Assembly: GCA_009760855.2 (NCBI GenBank)
Contig: WPIO01000119.1
Span: 366,001-430,000, forward strand
Direction of reading: 5' to 3'
DNA length: 64,000 nucleotides
From: Cristatella mucedo
Lineage: Eukaryota > Bryozoa > Phylactolaemata > Cristatellidae
Part shown: positions 36,154-45,849 of the stretch, one piece after another
Numbering within the stretch: position 1 is the stretch's first letter
Layout of the letters: each line of letters begins with the position of its first letter
The notes under the pieces: model-generated
What the model was told of the DNA's origin: nothing
Database searches by the model: none
The model's input: only the letters and a program-made list of their open reading frames with translations
Position numbers and translations under genes: made by a program

Positions 36154-36220
36154 CACCACTAGTTCCCGTCGTAAATTGTAGCAAGACCACAACTAAACCA
36201 ATCAGGCGTGATGATGGCAT
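36154..36220 (-). CDS. Ig-gene exon 1: signal peptide
   Basis: First coding exon on the minus strand. From the ATG at 36218-36220 it encodes MPSSRLIGLVVVLLQF, then TTGTSG: a short polar start, a hydrophobic core and small residues, as in a cleavable signal peptide. It ends in phase 1 at a very good donor (GTG|GTAAGTATA, GT at 36152-36153), matching the phase 1 acceptor of the exon at 22219-22330. An in-frame upstream ATG at 36263-36265 would add 15 residues (MVITSYRFLLEFWLT); the shorter start gives a more typical signal peptide. Placing it in the same gene as the Ig exons rests on strand, phase and order only, because the intron is about 13.8 kb. Confidence 0.6.
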
Positions 36221-36310
36221 GGTCAACCAAAACTCCAATAAAAATCTATAAGAAGTAATCACCATGTGTTATTTATTGATGGTGTTTTTTTATTAGTAAC
36301 TATGATATCC
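36221..36310 (-). promoter_or_regulatory. Possible promoter or 5' UTR of the Ig gene
   Basis: Immediately upstream of the signal-peptide exon, the minus strand has TATA-like sequences (CATCAATAAATAACAC and TATAGATTTTTATTGG). These are weak signals in AT-rich DNA, and the transcription start is unknown. Confidence 0.2.
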
Positions 36311-36708
36311 TGTTCACTTATGGTTATAAAAACATTCAAAGGCAAACGCTTTTAGGTAAAAAAAAGTGAAAAGAGGGATATTTCATCGGGTGGCTAACAC
36401 AATTTTTATTCAAGTAATTTGGGAGGCAGATAAATTTCAACGACTGTGTTACATGTATGTATATCAATATAATTGAATGGATGCATAGGACTATTGGTGA
36501 ATTTGTGGATTAAGCATTATTTAAAGCCAAACGCCCTGATTAAGAGCAGATAGGAACCACTCGAATATCTATGCATTATGGAAGTCTTTCCGTAGGCATA
36601 CAATGCACACGACGAACACTTTGTGGCCATAGCACTCAATGTGTTACCCAGGCTGCCATGGCTGATATTTCTTAAAGGCACTAAGAAGATGGTTTTCTAT
36701 GCCATGCT

Positions 36709-36880
36709 CGGTGAGCTGTGATGGCACAATAGGTAAGGCGGTTGCTTTCACGACCTCGGTCCCGAGGTCGTGGGTTCGATTCCTGCGGTGGGCGATTCTT
36801 TATCGCCACTGCAAGCGGTGGTGATAGCCGTAAAGGCTCTTCTGTCGCTATACAAAAAGAGGTCGTTTAATCAGCTAGAA
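36709..36880 (+). mobile_element. tRNA-derived SINE, best copy
   Basis: The 5' part (36711-36794) is tRNA-like, with an A-box-like GGCACAATAGGTAAGGCGG and a good B box GGTTCGATTCC (36773-36783). Between them is a perfect inverted repeat, CACGACCTCGG and CCGAGGTCGTG (36749-36759 and 36762-36772), separated by two bases. The body follows (GTGGGCGATTCTTTATCGCC, GCAAGCGGTGGTGATAGCC, TCTGTCGCTATACAAAAAGA) and ends near TTTAATCAGCTAG with a T-rich tail. Four further copies lie in this window. Pol III transcription from the internal promoter and mobilisation by a LINE are inferred. Confidence 0.85.
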
Positions 36881-39779
36881 TTAATTTTTTTCTTTATTTG
36901 TGCATACTTAAGTAGCATACACCGTTTAAAAATATTTTCAGACGGGTCAAACATGCATAGGATGCTAATTTGTTGAGACTAGTCTGACATTTTCCCATTA
37001 AAAAACTTTAGGAACTCCTCATCCGTCTGTGCAAACAGGCAACACGTTTTCGCATCACCTCTTCTGCTGTAGCATATTAGGAGGAGCCTGAACTCTCCTG
37101 AAAACGTCGGCTACCCCTTTGCGGAACATATCTACCTCAGGCGCTTGCCGAAATCGTCCCATAGGCGTTTTTCAGGTTCCGCTTAGGCAACTGGTTTGAC
37201 TCTTACATGAATAGCTCACGTTAAAAAGCAACTTAATCTAGTTCTCGATTGTTGAGGAAGTTTTACATCAAAGTATCAACACAATTCTTGAAGATTTGTG
37301 TAGGTTTTTGTAAACTTTCGACCTTACATGCTCACTTCCAGGTTACTCAAGTAATTATTTTTGATAACTGCTGCATTTGGTGCTATTGCAATTGTTCACT
37401 CAGCCTACCGATCACACTAAGGTTTGTGGAAAACATTGACCGTGGGTCTCTTGGTGGCTTACATTATCATCAATCTGATCTTTTGATACATTGATAAACT
37501 TCAAACATTTTACAAAGTGTTTAGAGATAAATATGTTACGGCTGCAGTTGGCCATTCATGCATCGGGGAAGTAAACATAACCTAAACCAAAGCATCTGAT
37601 TTGATAGTGTGATATGTGGAATCATAATATTTTGAACTTAAGGAAGTGTTAATTTGGGCCTCAAACTTAGAGAACATGAAATCTTTGAATCGAAAGAGTT
37701 CAAACTTTGACTCAATTTCGTGAGGTCATCTCTTTGCAAAAATAAATATTTAAGATACTACGCCTAAAGCAAAGACAGCATAACTAAGAGTTTCGTCGAG
37801 TAAGCTCTAAGTCAGTGACAGAAAAGTTACAAAGCTATCAATATTTACAAGCAGATTTCGTCAGTTACATGAGCAACAATAGTCTACCGAAGTATTGCAG
37901 TATTGGCTTAAGTTGCTTTCCCAAAGTCTCTTATTTTATCTTTAGCTTTGCCCTACAACTATTCCTATTGGTAGTAGATCATTAAGTGTAAAGGAAGTAT
38001 GCCACAATCCCTTGCTGTGGTAATCGTTTAAGAATTTTAGTTCCTTCTTGTATATTATCAAATTATCATCAACTGAATTAAAAATGTATTTGAGTCTAAG
38101 GCTATAAATGAATATCTGATTGTAGTCTCTACGTGAGTGAAATGCTGGTATCCATCAAGAAATGCAATAGTTCTGAATACTTTTTCAGAAAAAGCTAGAT
38201 GCCGTGATGTCTCCTGGCGATAGAAGTGGTCAGTGTCAGTGGCAGTTTTTCAGAAGAAGTGCTCAAATCTCTTCTTGCCACTCCAATCAAGTACTGGAAA
38301 AATATACACGTTAAAAGCAAAAAAACTTTGATCTGATCCCTAGACCAAGCTGCTTTTATTATAAAATCCTGTCCGATGATGGCTTCAATTTAATTTCAGA
38401 CACTAAAGCGGTAGTTGGAGAAACTTTTCTGGTTTATATTAATTTAAATTGGTAGCTTTTCATGTATTTTAATTAAATGGTTGGCTATATCTGAATACAC
38501 GTTACATAAAGTTTCTTATAGACGCCATACTGAGCCAACTTTAAGTATCAGTTAAATTGAATAAAACTAGAGGTGTCGCTTCAACTGAATTTAAGGTTAG
38601 ATAAATTACTCAGTGTGCTCCAGCGGACTTATGGATAGAGTGTGGAATTTTTCTACTCGCTATATCCCCTCAAATTATGAGCAGTGTTTCGCTGTGATTG
38701 GCAATTTACCTCTGCTCACAGACAAACGCTCTGATTGTATTTGTCGCTTGTATATCATGACTAGTGCTCTTTCTATAGTGTTTTTGTCACTGCTCTGTAA
38801 TTCAATGGATACATCATTGTTGAATGTAAAAACTGTCATGGAAACATGTTAGAGCAAGAATAGGTAGGACAAGGAAAAGTAGCCAAGTCAATTGATCGAA
38901 GCCAACCAATGGTCAGTTGGTTACCAATGGCTTGCAATGACAGCTACAAATGTTCATGTCGATGTCACCCGTCAACTAAGTAATCTTTGGTGGGTGAGTG
39001 CAAAGTGGTGACCAATCTTTCTAGCATATACAGTGTAGTTTCCAGACCTACTGCTAAAGAAAAGGTATGCTAAACACAATTTATGAAAGAAAGAAAGTCA
39101 GTCAGCCCTTCTTTCATTAACACTGCAAGATGGAGGCCAGTACTTCCGGAATGACTGTGTAATAAAAAACGTAACTGTATGTACAGAATTGTAAAGACTC
39201 AGGGTAAACAGTCCACGACAGTGAGCTATAGCATTAAACTACGGCCCTTTTTAATCTTGTTTTTTGCATAAATTATTCTAGCTTCGAATTTTGGCATTCA
39301 TAGGTACACAAATACCAGTTTCTCGACTATTTCGTATTGTCTACGGAAAAGATTTACCGTTCTACAATTAATCTCCTCCGAAACCAAGGTCTCCAGGTTT
39401 TCGGAATTCCTACCTTTTCCATAATATTTAGCCTTCTGTTTCACTTCAGGTAAATGCCATAAAACGTACAATTATTGTTACTATATATGGAAAGTTTGTT
39501 TGATTCCTTTTTCTCTAGTTTAAAAAATGGCAGTCGTTCGGAACGGAAAAGTTATATCTTGAATGCACTAAACCAAGATTTAATTGACTGGCCATGAACT
39601 GACTTTGAGATGACTGCCGATGCAGCACTTGATTTGAGCCGAAACCTATAATGACCGTACCTACCTTCCAAATGAAAAGATTAGAGCCTTCATTGTAAAA
39701 TGAGATGGTTATGCCCAATGTAATCTGTTCCATTATTAATGATATAATAAAAGTCATAATGTATTTGTTATAGCTCAAT
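36881..39779. other. Intergenic sequence upstream of the Ig gene, nothing certain
   Basis: Mostly AT-rich. A GC-richer patch at about 37020-37200 contains splice-like motifs (TTTTTCAG at about 37171-37178) but no long frame. Frames at 37249-37494 and 38613-38852 have no recognisable domain. A minus-strand 60-bp segment near 39667-39726 is bounded by AACAG and GTAGGTACG and reads ITLGITISFYNEG; it is not supported by neighbours. Confidence 0.35.
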
Positions 39780-40066
39780 CGGAGAACTTAATCTCGTTCT
39801 AAGCACTCTACGTTTGCTTCCAAGGAAGCACGATCAGATGGTTAGTGGTATTAAGCTCAATAAACACCAGGAATGACATGGTTCAGGGTAACATGCATAG
39901 AGTCGGCATGCAAGTAAGGTTAGTGGCAGCATTCATAGTGTCAGATCTTACGAGCACGTTAAGGACTAATCACAGGACCCATTGAGTGCTGTGATAAATC
40001 GCTGCTTGTTTAGCTTCTATTTAAATATGAACGAGTCGGGAGATTTCGTGACACAAGTTGGGAGCA
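39780..40066 (-). mobile_element. LINE family A 3' UTR and start of C-terminus (truncated)
   Basis: Reversed 3' UTR (GTTCTAAGCACTCTACGTTT, GCATGCAAGTAAGGTTAGTG, TCACAGGACCCATTGAGTGC) and the last C-terminal codons, ending abruptly at GGGAGCAGTTT. There the tail of another minus-strand family A copy begins. The terminal (ATT)n is missing on the left. Confidence 0.8.
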
Positions 40067-42480
40067 GTTTAATAATAATAATGACAATAATAATAATAAT
40101 ACACTTGAAAAAGCAGGCTCTGTTCACTCAATCTCATTCTGGGAGCTTCGCATTTGCTGCAAAAGAAACAATATTAAATGGAGAGTGGTATCATGTTTGA
40201 TAAAGAGCATGAATAGCATGGTAAAAAGTTACATGCACAGGGTCAGCATGCAAGTTTTTTTAGTGGCAGCTTGCACAGAGTCAGAACGCATAAGCACATA
40301 CACGACTAATCACAGGGACCCACTGAATGCTGTCATAAATAAGTGCCTTTTTAATTTATATTTAAACGTGGTCAATTCAATTGATGTTGTGACGATGGTC
40401 GGGAGTGAGATCCAGGCTTTAGAAGCATACAAAATATATTAATGGTCTCCATAAGACTTGAGATTTTTACGAGGTTTGGGTAAACAGTTTGATTCCGAAA
40501 AGCAGGAAACCCGTTACTTAGCCTGGTTGGAGAAGAGATCTAATACGTAGGCTATAGCCAAATAATAAAGAGACCTTGAAGTGAGTGACATAACCGTATA
40601 GTCTAATCAATGTCTGCCTACTTTCAGCCACATAACATTGCTAGAATACGAGTTTCTTTAGACAGAGATACCACTTCTTATTTGGTCCATGCATTTGCGA
40701 CATCCCGTCTTGACTTCTGTAACTCACTGCTTTCTGGCCTACCGACATGTACAGTCAGGCACTTGCAGGTGGTGCCAAACTCTGCAGCTAGGCATGTCTG
40801 TCGTGAGCTTTGCTGTTGCCTCATCACACCAATCCTCAACGACATGCACATGCTATCAGTCAAGCAACGGATCGATTTCAAGTTTGTGTGGCTCATTTCT
40901 AGGTCCCTTCATTCTTCGGCTCCATCCTACCTATCAGATCTACTTTCCCACCGGGACAAGCATCGTACTACCCGCTTTTCGGAAACTAAATGGTTGCCTA
41001 TATGTCGCACAAGTATCAAGTCCTTTGGAGACCGTGCAATAAGTTTGTATGCTCCCAAAGCCTTTAAGTCACTCCAGACTTCCATCATGGCATCCCCGAC
41101 TCGTCAAAGATTAAAGAAATTTAAAACGCACCTATTTATGACATCATGTAGTGGGTCCCTGTAATTCGTCCTTTATGAGCTTACCCGTGCTGATACTGTG
41201 CATGCTGCCACTAACCACACTTGCATATCGACCCTGTGCATGTCACCCTTAAGCAGGTATCAGACATGATACCACTCACCATTTGTTCCTGTTTTCTTTG
41301 CAGAGAATGTTAATCCCCCTAGAAAAAGATTGAGTTCTCCGATGGCTCTTTACCTAGTCAATTACTGTTATTGTGTCTGACTTGGAGCCAGTGTAGGTCA
41401 GCGAGAAGCGGAGTGAGGTATCAACGATGACCCAGACAGACAAGCCTAGCTGCAACGTTTTCAGCCAGCTGTTAGTCATCGAGGGCACAGGCAGGTACAC
41501 AAGCATGCAGTGAGTAACAGAAGTCACGATGGCAGTCACAAATGCGTGGACTAATTTAGATGTGGTATCTTTACCTAACTATGCACGAATTCCAGAAATC
41601 CTAAGCAGCTGAAATTAGACAGACTTCTCTGTTGACCTAAAGTGGTCGTCTAACGAGAGGGCTCTTCAAAACATGACTCTTAGAGTTTGTAGAGATCTAA
41701 CAGGTGGTATGCTGGCAGAACTGATTTTGAGCGTTCGCATTTCTAATTTATGATTCATAATTGATTTTGCATTTTCTGGTAAGTTTAATTTATTATCATT
41801 GAATTTAAGAAAGTTTGCTGCCATTCATGTGGGATGTCATCAATGCATGTACCTGGACAGTTGAGAGAAATCGACATGCTCAAGGGCTGTGATGGATCAA
41901 AGCAAAAGTATAACAGAGTTGTATCTGCATAGAAGTGACAGCCTTGGCAATAAATTCGGGGAGCAGATTCCTGAGGTGCCCCATATTTCAGATGTACCTC
42001 GGATGATCTTAGCACATTTACATAAATACTCAGGAGTCTTCAACTGATATAGGACCTGAAACATCGCAATGCAGTGCCGATGATGCCCGTGTGAGACAAG
42101 AGGCGCTCAAGAATGACTTGGTAATCGACAGAGTTAAAAGCTGAAGGAAGATCGAGCAGTACAAGCAGAGATACTCTACCTAAATCTGAGTTCCAAAGGA
42201 GGTCATTGTGCACCCGACGGAATGCTGACTCTGGAATAATTAGCTCTTTAACCCGACTGGAACTTACTAGCAAGGTTTGAAGTTCAAGATATGAGTTCAG
42301 CTGGTCTGCCACGAATCGTTGTAGTGTCTTTGATAGGAATAATATATGGAAGATTGGGTGGAAATTGTTCAAGTTCTTGCGGTCTAGTTTTGCTTACTAG
42401 AGTAGTGGTATGACTACAGCCTTTTTGAAAGGTGCTAGGACACGACCTGAGGCTAACGAAAAATGTACGACGTTATACGT
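40067..42480 (-). mobile_element. LINE family A copy interrupted by a second LINE A
   Basis: A minus-strand element in two parts. The left part (40067-40607) has the (ATT)n tail, 3' UTR and C-terminus up to LTSRSL. The right part (41377-42480) resumes inside the DLHW block and carries the rest of the C-terminus, FYADTTLLYFCFDPSQPL (about 41890-41950), VSLLVLLDLPSAFNSVDYQ (about 42110-42170), FLSKTLQRFVADQLNSYLEL (about 42280-42340) and a decayed LASG.V..PFKKAVV (about 42415-42450). Between them sits an independent plus-strand element. The second RT box reads YADT, and stops and shifts occur throughout. The 5' end is uncertain. Confidence 0.88.
40608..41376 (+). mobile_element. LINE family A copy nested inside a minus-strand LINE A
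   Basis: Plus-strand 5'-truncated element with a long open C-terminal frame (184 codons from 40610): SAYFQPHNIARIRVSLDRDT, HAFATSRLDFCNSLLSGLP, PSYLSDLLSHRDKHRTTRFS, RAISLYAPKAFKSL and KFKTHLFMTSCSGSL to a stop at 41162. The 3' UTR follows, and the element ends near TCAATTACTGTTATTGTG at 41376. The surrounding minus-strand element stops and restarts at nearly the same consensus position, so this copy is the younger. Confidence 0.9.
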
Positions 42481-43214
42481 CAGTGAAGTGTGAACCCTTT
42501 CATATAACGACAGTGAATACAGCTCTTCTGGTTGCTATTCAAATAGTGTACAGAAAACGTTCAGAGAAGATATCCCAGCTGTACTATCCCAAATGTACTC
42601 TGAGTCTTGATTTGTAGACTTTACAGCTATCTTCATCAGTAAACCTGATGCTTCAAGTACTACAAGAAGTCCTGTCTCCCACCATTCAATGAATACCAGC
42701 ATCTCAATCCCAACAATTGATTTGTAGACTTTACAGCTACCCAACAATTGATTTGTAGACTTTACAGCTATCTTCAACCGTAAACCTCATGCTTCAAGTA
42801 CTACAAGAAGTCCTGTCTCCCACCATTCACTGAATACCAGCATCTCAATCCCAACAAAACCCTTTTGAAAAATGTATGTGTGTACTTATGCATTTAAAAA
42901 CTAGCGGGTATTATATGTTTGCAGTTCTTAAGGTTTTTGCCTTTCAAAGTTAGAAGATTTAAGTATTAAAACCGCTCATTGAGATTTTGACTATTTTGAC
43001 TATCAAGAGAGCTAGCCGACTTAACTCCCCAGGGAAACCAAAATCGCCAGAGGTACTACAATGTTTAAGGTCGCTATTATGAAAAGCTATATACTAAAAT
43101 CTTTGAAGTAGCAGGTAAAATCCAGATTGTATTTATAATTGAAATTACAGTAAATGAAGTTTTTAAATTAAGCACAAGTACCTTTGCAGAATTTTTAATA
43201 AATAAAATAAATAA
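42481..43214. other. Sequence holding a compound tandem repeat
   Basis: Unrecognised AT-rich DNA beyond the 5' end of the minus-strand LINE A, including the full/deleted/full tandem array at 42611-42857. Confidence 0.4.
42611..42857. repeat. Tandem array: full unit, deleted unit, full unit
   Basis: A 110-bp unit starting TTTGTAGACTTTACAGCTA occurs at 42611-42720 and again at 42752-42857. Between them, 42721-42751 is a 31-bp version made of only the start (TTTGTAGACTTTACAGCTA) and end (CCCAACAATTGA) of the unit. The full units differ at a few positions (for example CATCAGTAAACCTGATG versus CAACCGTAAACCTCATG). The unit is not recognised as either LINE family. Confidence 0.93.
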
Positions 43215-43385
43215 ATCCTAGCTGATTAAACAGCCTTTTTTGTATAGCGACAGAAAAGCCTTTACGGCTATCACCACCGCTTGCAGTGGCGATAAAGAAT
43301 CGCCCACCGCAGGAATCGAACCCACGACCTCGAAACCGAGGTCAAGAAAGCAGCCACCTTACCAAGTGTACCATCACGGCTCACC
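43215..43385 (-). mobile_element. tRNA-derived SINE
   Basis: Good minus-strand copy: reversed tail (AATAAATAAATCCTAGCTG), TGTATAGCGACAGAAAAGCC, GCTATCACCACCGCTTGCAG and GGCGATAAAGAATCGCCCAC, then the reversed B box GGAATCGAACCCACGACCTC and an A-box region ending near CCATCACGGCTCACC. The inverted repeat of the 36.7 kb copy is imperfect here. Confidence 0.85.
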
Positions 43386-44744
43386 AAAAGAAAAGACTGC
43401 AGCGGTGAGCACGAACGAAGACCACGACGCTGGGCAGGATCACTCAGTCAATTATCGTAGCTCCCTATTTATAGGGCAGCCTGCGTAAATTTGACTTAAA
43501 TGACTATCTTTATTAACGGCTTAATTTTTATTGGACCTTCTTGTAGTGCAGATTTCAATAGTGAGCAGTAAGTAGCTATGTCCTTCAAAAATCTTATATC
43601 GCAGAAAGGTGGTGTAAGTCCCTAAAAGTTTCTTGATAACTACTCATCTTCTGCATATTATGTAATCTAATTAATATCAATAATTGGTTGCATAACACCT
43701 TAAGAGAACTCTATCTATGTTAAGGTGCTTGGAAACCCTTCACAAAATAAGCAATGCCCTCTGTCCACGAAAAGTAGGGAAGCCACATAAACCAAGCTAG
43801 TAAAGCACACAGCTATCGTGCTAAAACAAACCTTCAAAATTACACATCAAAATCATAGATGCTGATTTTAGGATCCCCAGTTAGTAACACTCGATCTATT
43901 TCGCATATGTAAGCAAAGGCCGCGAAACATGTCAGTTTGGGTGTAACAGAATTGTATATCACTGCTACACAGAGTCAAGGAGTGCTCAGATTTTCTGTTC
44001 AAAACTAACAAAATAGTACAGCAATTTTGATTAAAAATAACACAGGCGGCCTGGAACATTCATGTTTTCAGCATTTTTATAAAGGCTGTATTATCAGGAG
44101 ATTATAAGATAATAGTAGGAATAGCGAATTCAAGCTTTTTCTGAAATTTCACTTAAGGGCGATGATTTGATGAATTTTATATTCAACCGTGGCTCAAACA
44201 ATCTAGTAGAGAAGAAAGAGAAATTAGAATAAAGAGCGGCCTAAAATTGAAGCAAGTTTGTGATGTACGTAGGCTGAGGTGGTCAAGTGAGTCGTAAGAT
44301 TTTGAGACAGGTGCCCTGCTTTATAGGTGGCATGCAAATTTTGATTAATAGGTTAAATGTGATTGTAACAACGCTTAGGACTGAAAAGCCGATATTCCGA
44401 GTACTGAATCGACTGTAAGCATCATATTGTTTGGGCTGGAAGACGTACAAGTCAGTAGTTACTAAAGTCTGGTCGGGAAGTGAGGAATACATGAATCATC
44501 TTGGCCGTCCCGTTTTTTAAGCGAACCCAAATTAAGGCATTGTTATTTAAGAGAAGCAAGGCAGACTTGAAACTTAAGCTTAACTTTCATGTAACCACGT
44601 CTTTTTGGTAGAGGACCCACGTATTCGTGGCGACTGCAACTTGGGACCACTACTAATTAAAGCCAGAAACGATGTCCTTTTGTCCATCATGCGGCAAGAT
44701 TGAGATCAGTACTTTCAAGTGTGATGTGAAGTAGAAATGTACTA
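43386..44744. other. Intergenic sequence, nothing recognised
   Basis: AT-rich between two minus-strand SINEs. Short minus-strand frames (43868-44059 and 44283-44492) lack splice context or similarity. Confidence 0.35.
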
Positions 44745-44905
44745 TCTGATTTAGCAGCCGTTTTTGTAAAGCGACAGAAGAGCCTTTATGGCTCTCACCA
44801 TCGGTTGCAGCGGCAATAAAGGATCGCCCACCACAGGTTTTGAACCAACGACCTCGAGACCAAGGCCGTGATCAGCCGCATTAACTAGTGAGCCATCAAG
44901 GCTCA
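44745..44905 (-). mobile_element. tRNA-derived SINE
   Basis: Minus-strand copy with TTTAGCAGCCGTTTTTGTAA, AGCGACAGAAGAGCC, CTCACCATCGGTTGCAGCGG and ATCGCCCACCACAGG, a damaged B box (TTTTGAACCAACGACC), GAGACCAAGGCCG and the end near GAGCCATCAAGGCTC. It is older or more mutated than the copy at 43.2 kb. Confidence 0.8.
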
Positions 44906-45849
44906 ATATTAGACGTGTAATGCAACTGTGAATCAGTAATTCTAGTCCAAATGCAGTGAGCTCTATAAATATAGCTTCACTAATTAAAGCGAGAAAGGTC
45001 GTTCTTCCCACAGCCACCTGGTGTAAGTGTGGTTACTCTTTGCCTAGTTTGACTTATCCACCATCTGGAATATCGTACTAATAAACAGTTTCACCAAAAT
45101 TTCAATATAGGGTCCGGTAAAATGGGGTGGCTGAAAGCGATTCTTGAGTTAAACTTGGTTTGAAGGAGCCAAGCCATGCCAAGCCCAGTGAGTCGGAATT
45201 CAAATTTGGCTATGCATCCCCACACCAAATTAAAGCCACTGGCATTCCTTCGTTAAAGAAGAAAACAGCTGAGCGCTTTAAATTGGTTTGCCAACCTTGC
45301 AGACACGCCTATCAAAGCTGCTTCTGAGTCTCAAACATGTTATCCGTTGCCCAGACCAAACTAAATGGCAGCAGTTAAGCCTAAACACTACTAGGGAAGG
45401 TAGAAACACTCGCACCTATCAGTGGTGATAGACCAACAGTTAGAGGTAACGATTAGTTGATTTTCAGAAGGAAGGCCTGCAATTATACTAATGCTTGGAG
45501 TTAAGAATAAATGTCAGCTTGATTTGCATGGAAACCGGGAATATTGCGACACCATTACTTGAACAAGCTTAATAGGCGTATATCCGAAAGATTGTTACCA
45601 CTGATTCTTGTTTGAATAGAGACCATGCTAAACCTTAATATACCAAAGACCTCACGGTGCCCCGTGATGCCTAACTGAAGTTTTTTCCTTATTAGGAAGG
45701 TCCAGCGAAACGTTGGTACCTACAGGTGGGTAATTTAACCTGGAAGCTGAGAAGTCGCTATGCGGGTTGCCAGAGCAGATATAAGCGTGGACCCGCATAA
45801 AGCTTCTGCTGGGATATGTACTTCAGGCGAGTAGTAGTAGTTTCTGATT
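44906..45849. other. Intergenic sequence with a LINE B scrap
   Basis: Mostly unrecognised. At about 45160-45230 a minus-strand scrap (GAAGGAGCCAAGCCATGCC) matches the LAPSYL region of family B. Confidence 0.4.

Larger units (their letters stand above)
1270..36220 (-). other. Locus: split Ig-domain gene spanning about 35 kb
   Basis: Envelope of a minus-strand gene defined by four exons: 36154-36220 (signal peptide, ends in phase 1), 22219-22330 (phase 1 to 2), 11101-11303 (phase 2 to 1) and 1270-1515 (phase 1 to 1). All junction phases agree, and joining the second and third exons gives a textbook Ig fold pattern (Cys, 9 residues, Trp, then Tyr-x-Cys near the end). The product is therefore a secreted or membrane-anchored Ig-superfamily protein with one clear Ig domain, a probable second one, and more sequence beyond the left edge. 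The introns are about 13.8, 10.9 and 9.6 kb and carry LINE and SINE fragments in both orientations. Whether further phase 1/1 exons are hidden in the introns, and whether the gene is expressed, cannot be told here. Confidence 0.75.

Noticed and set aside
39515-39778. 87-codon minus-strand frame with a possible 60-bp phase 0/0 exon
   Set aside because: It lies upstream of the Ig gene's signal-peptide exon, lacks an Ig cysteine, and has no supporting neighbour exon.
40067-41376. Head-to-head arrangement read as a twin-priming 5' inversion of one LINE
   Set aside because: Both arms carry their own 3' UTR and tail, and the minus-strand element resumes beyond the plus-strand one, so a nested insertion explains it better.
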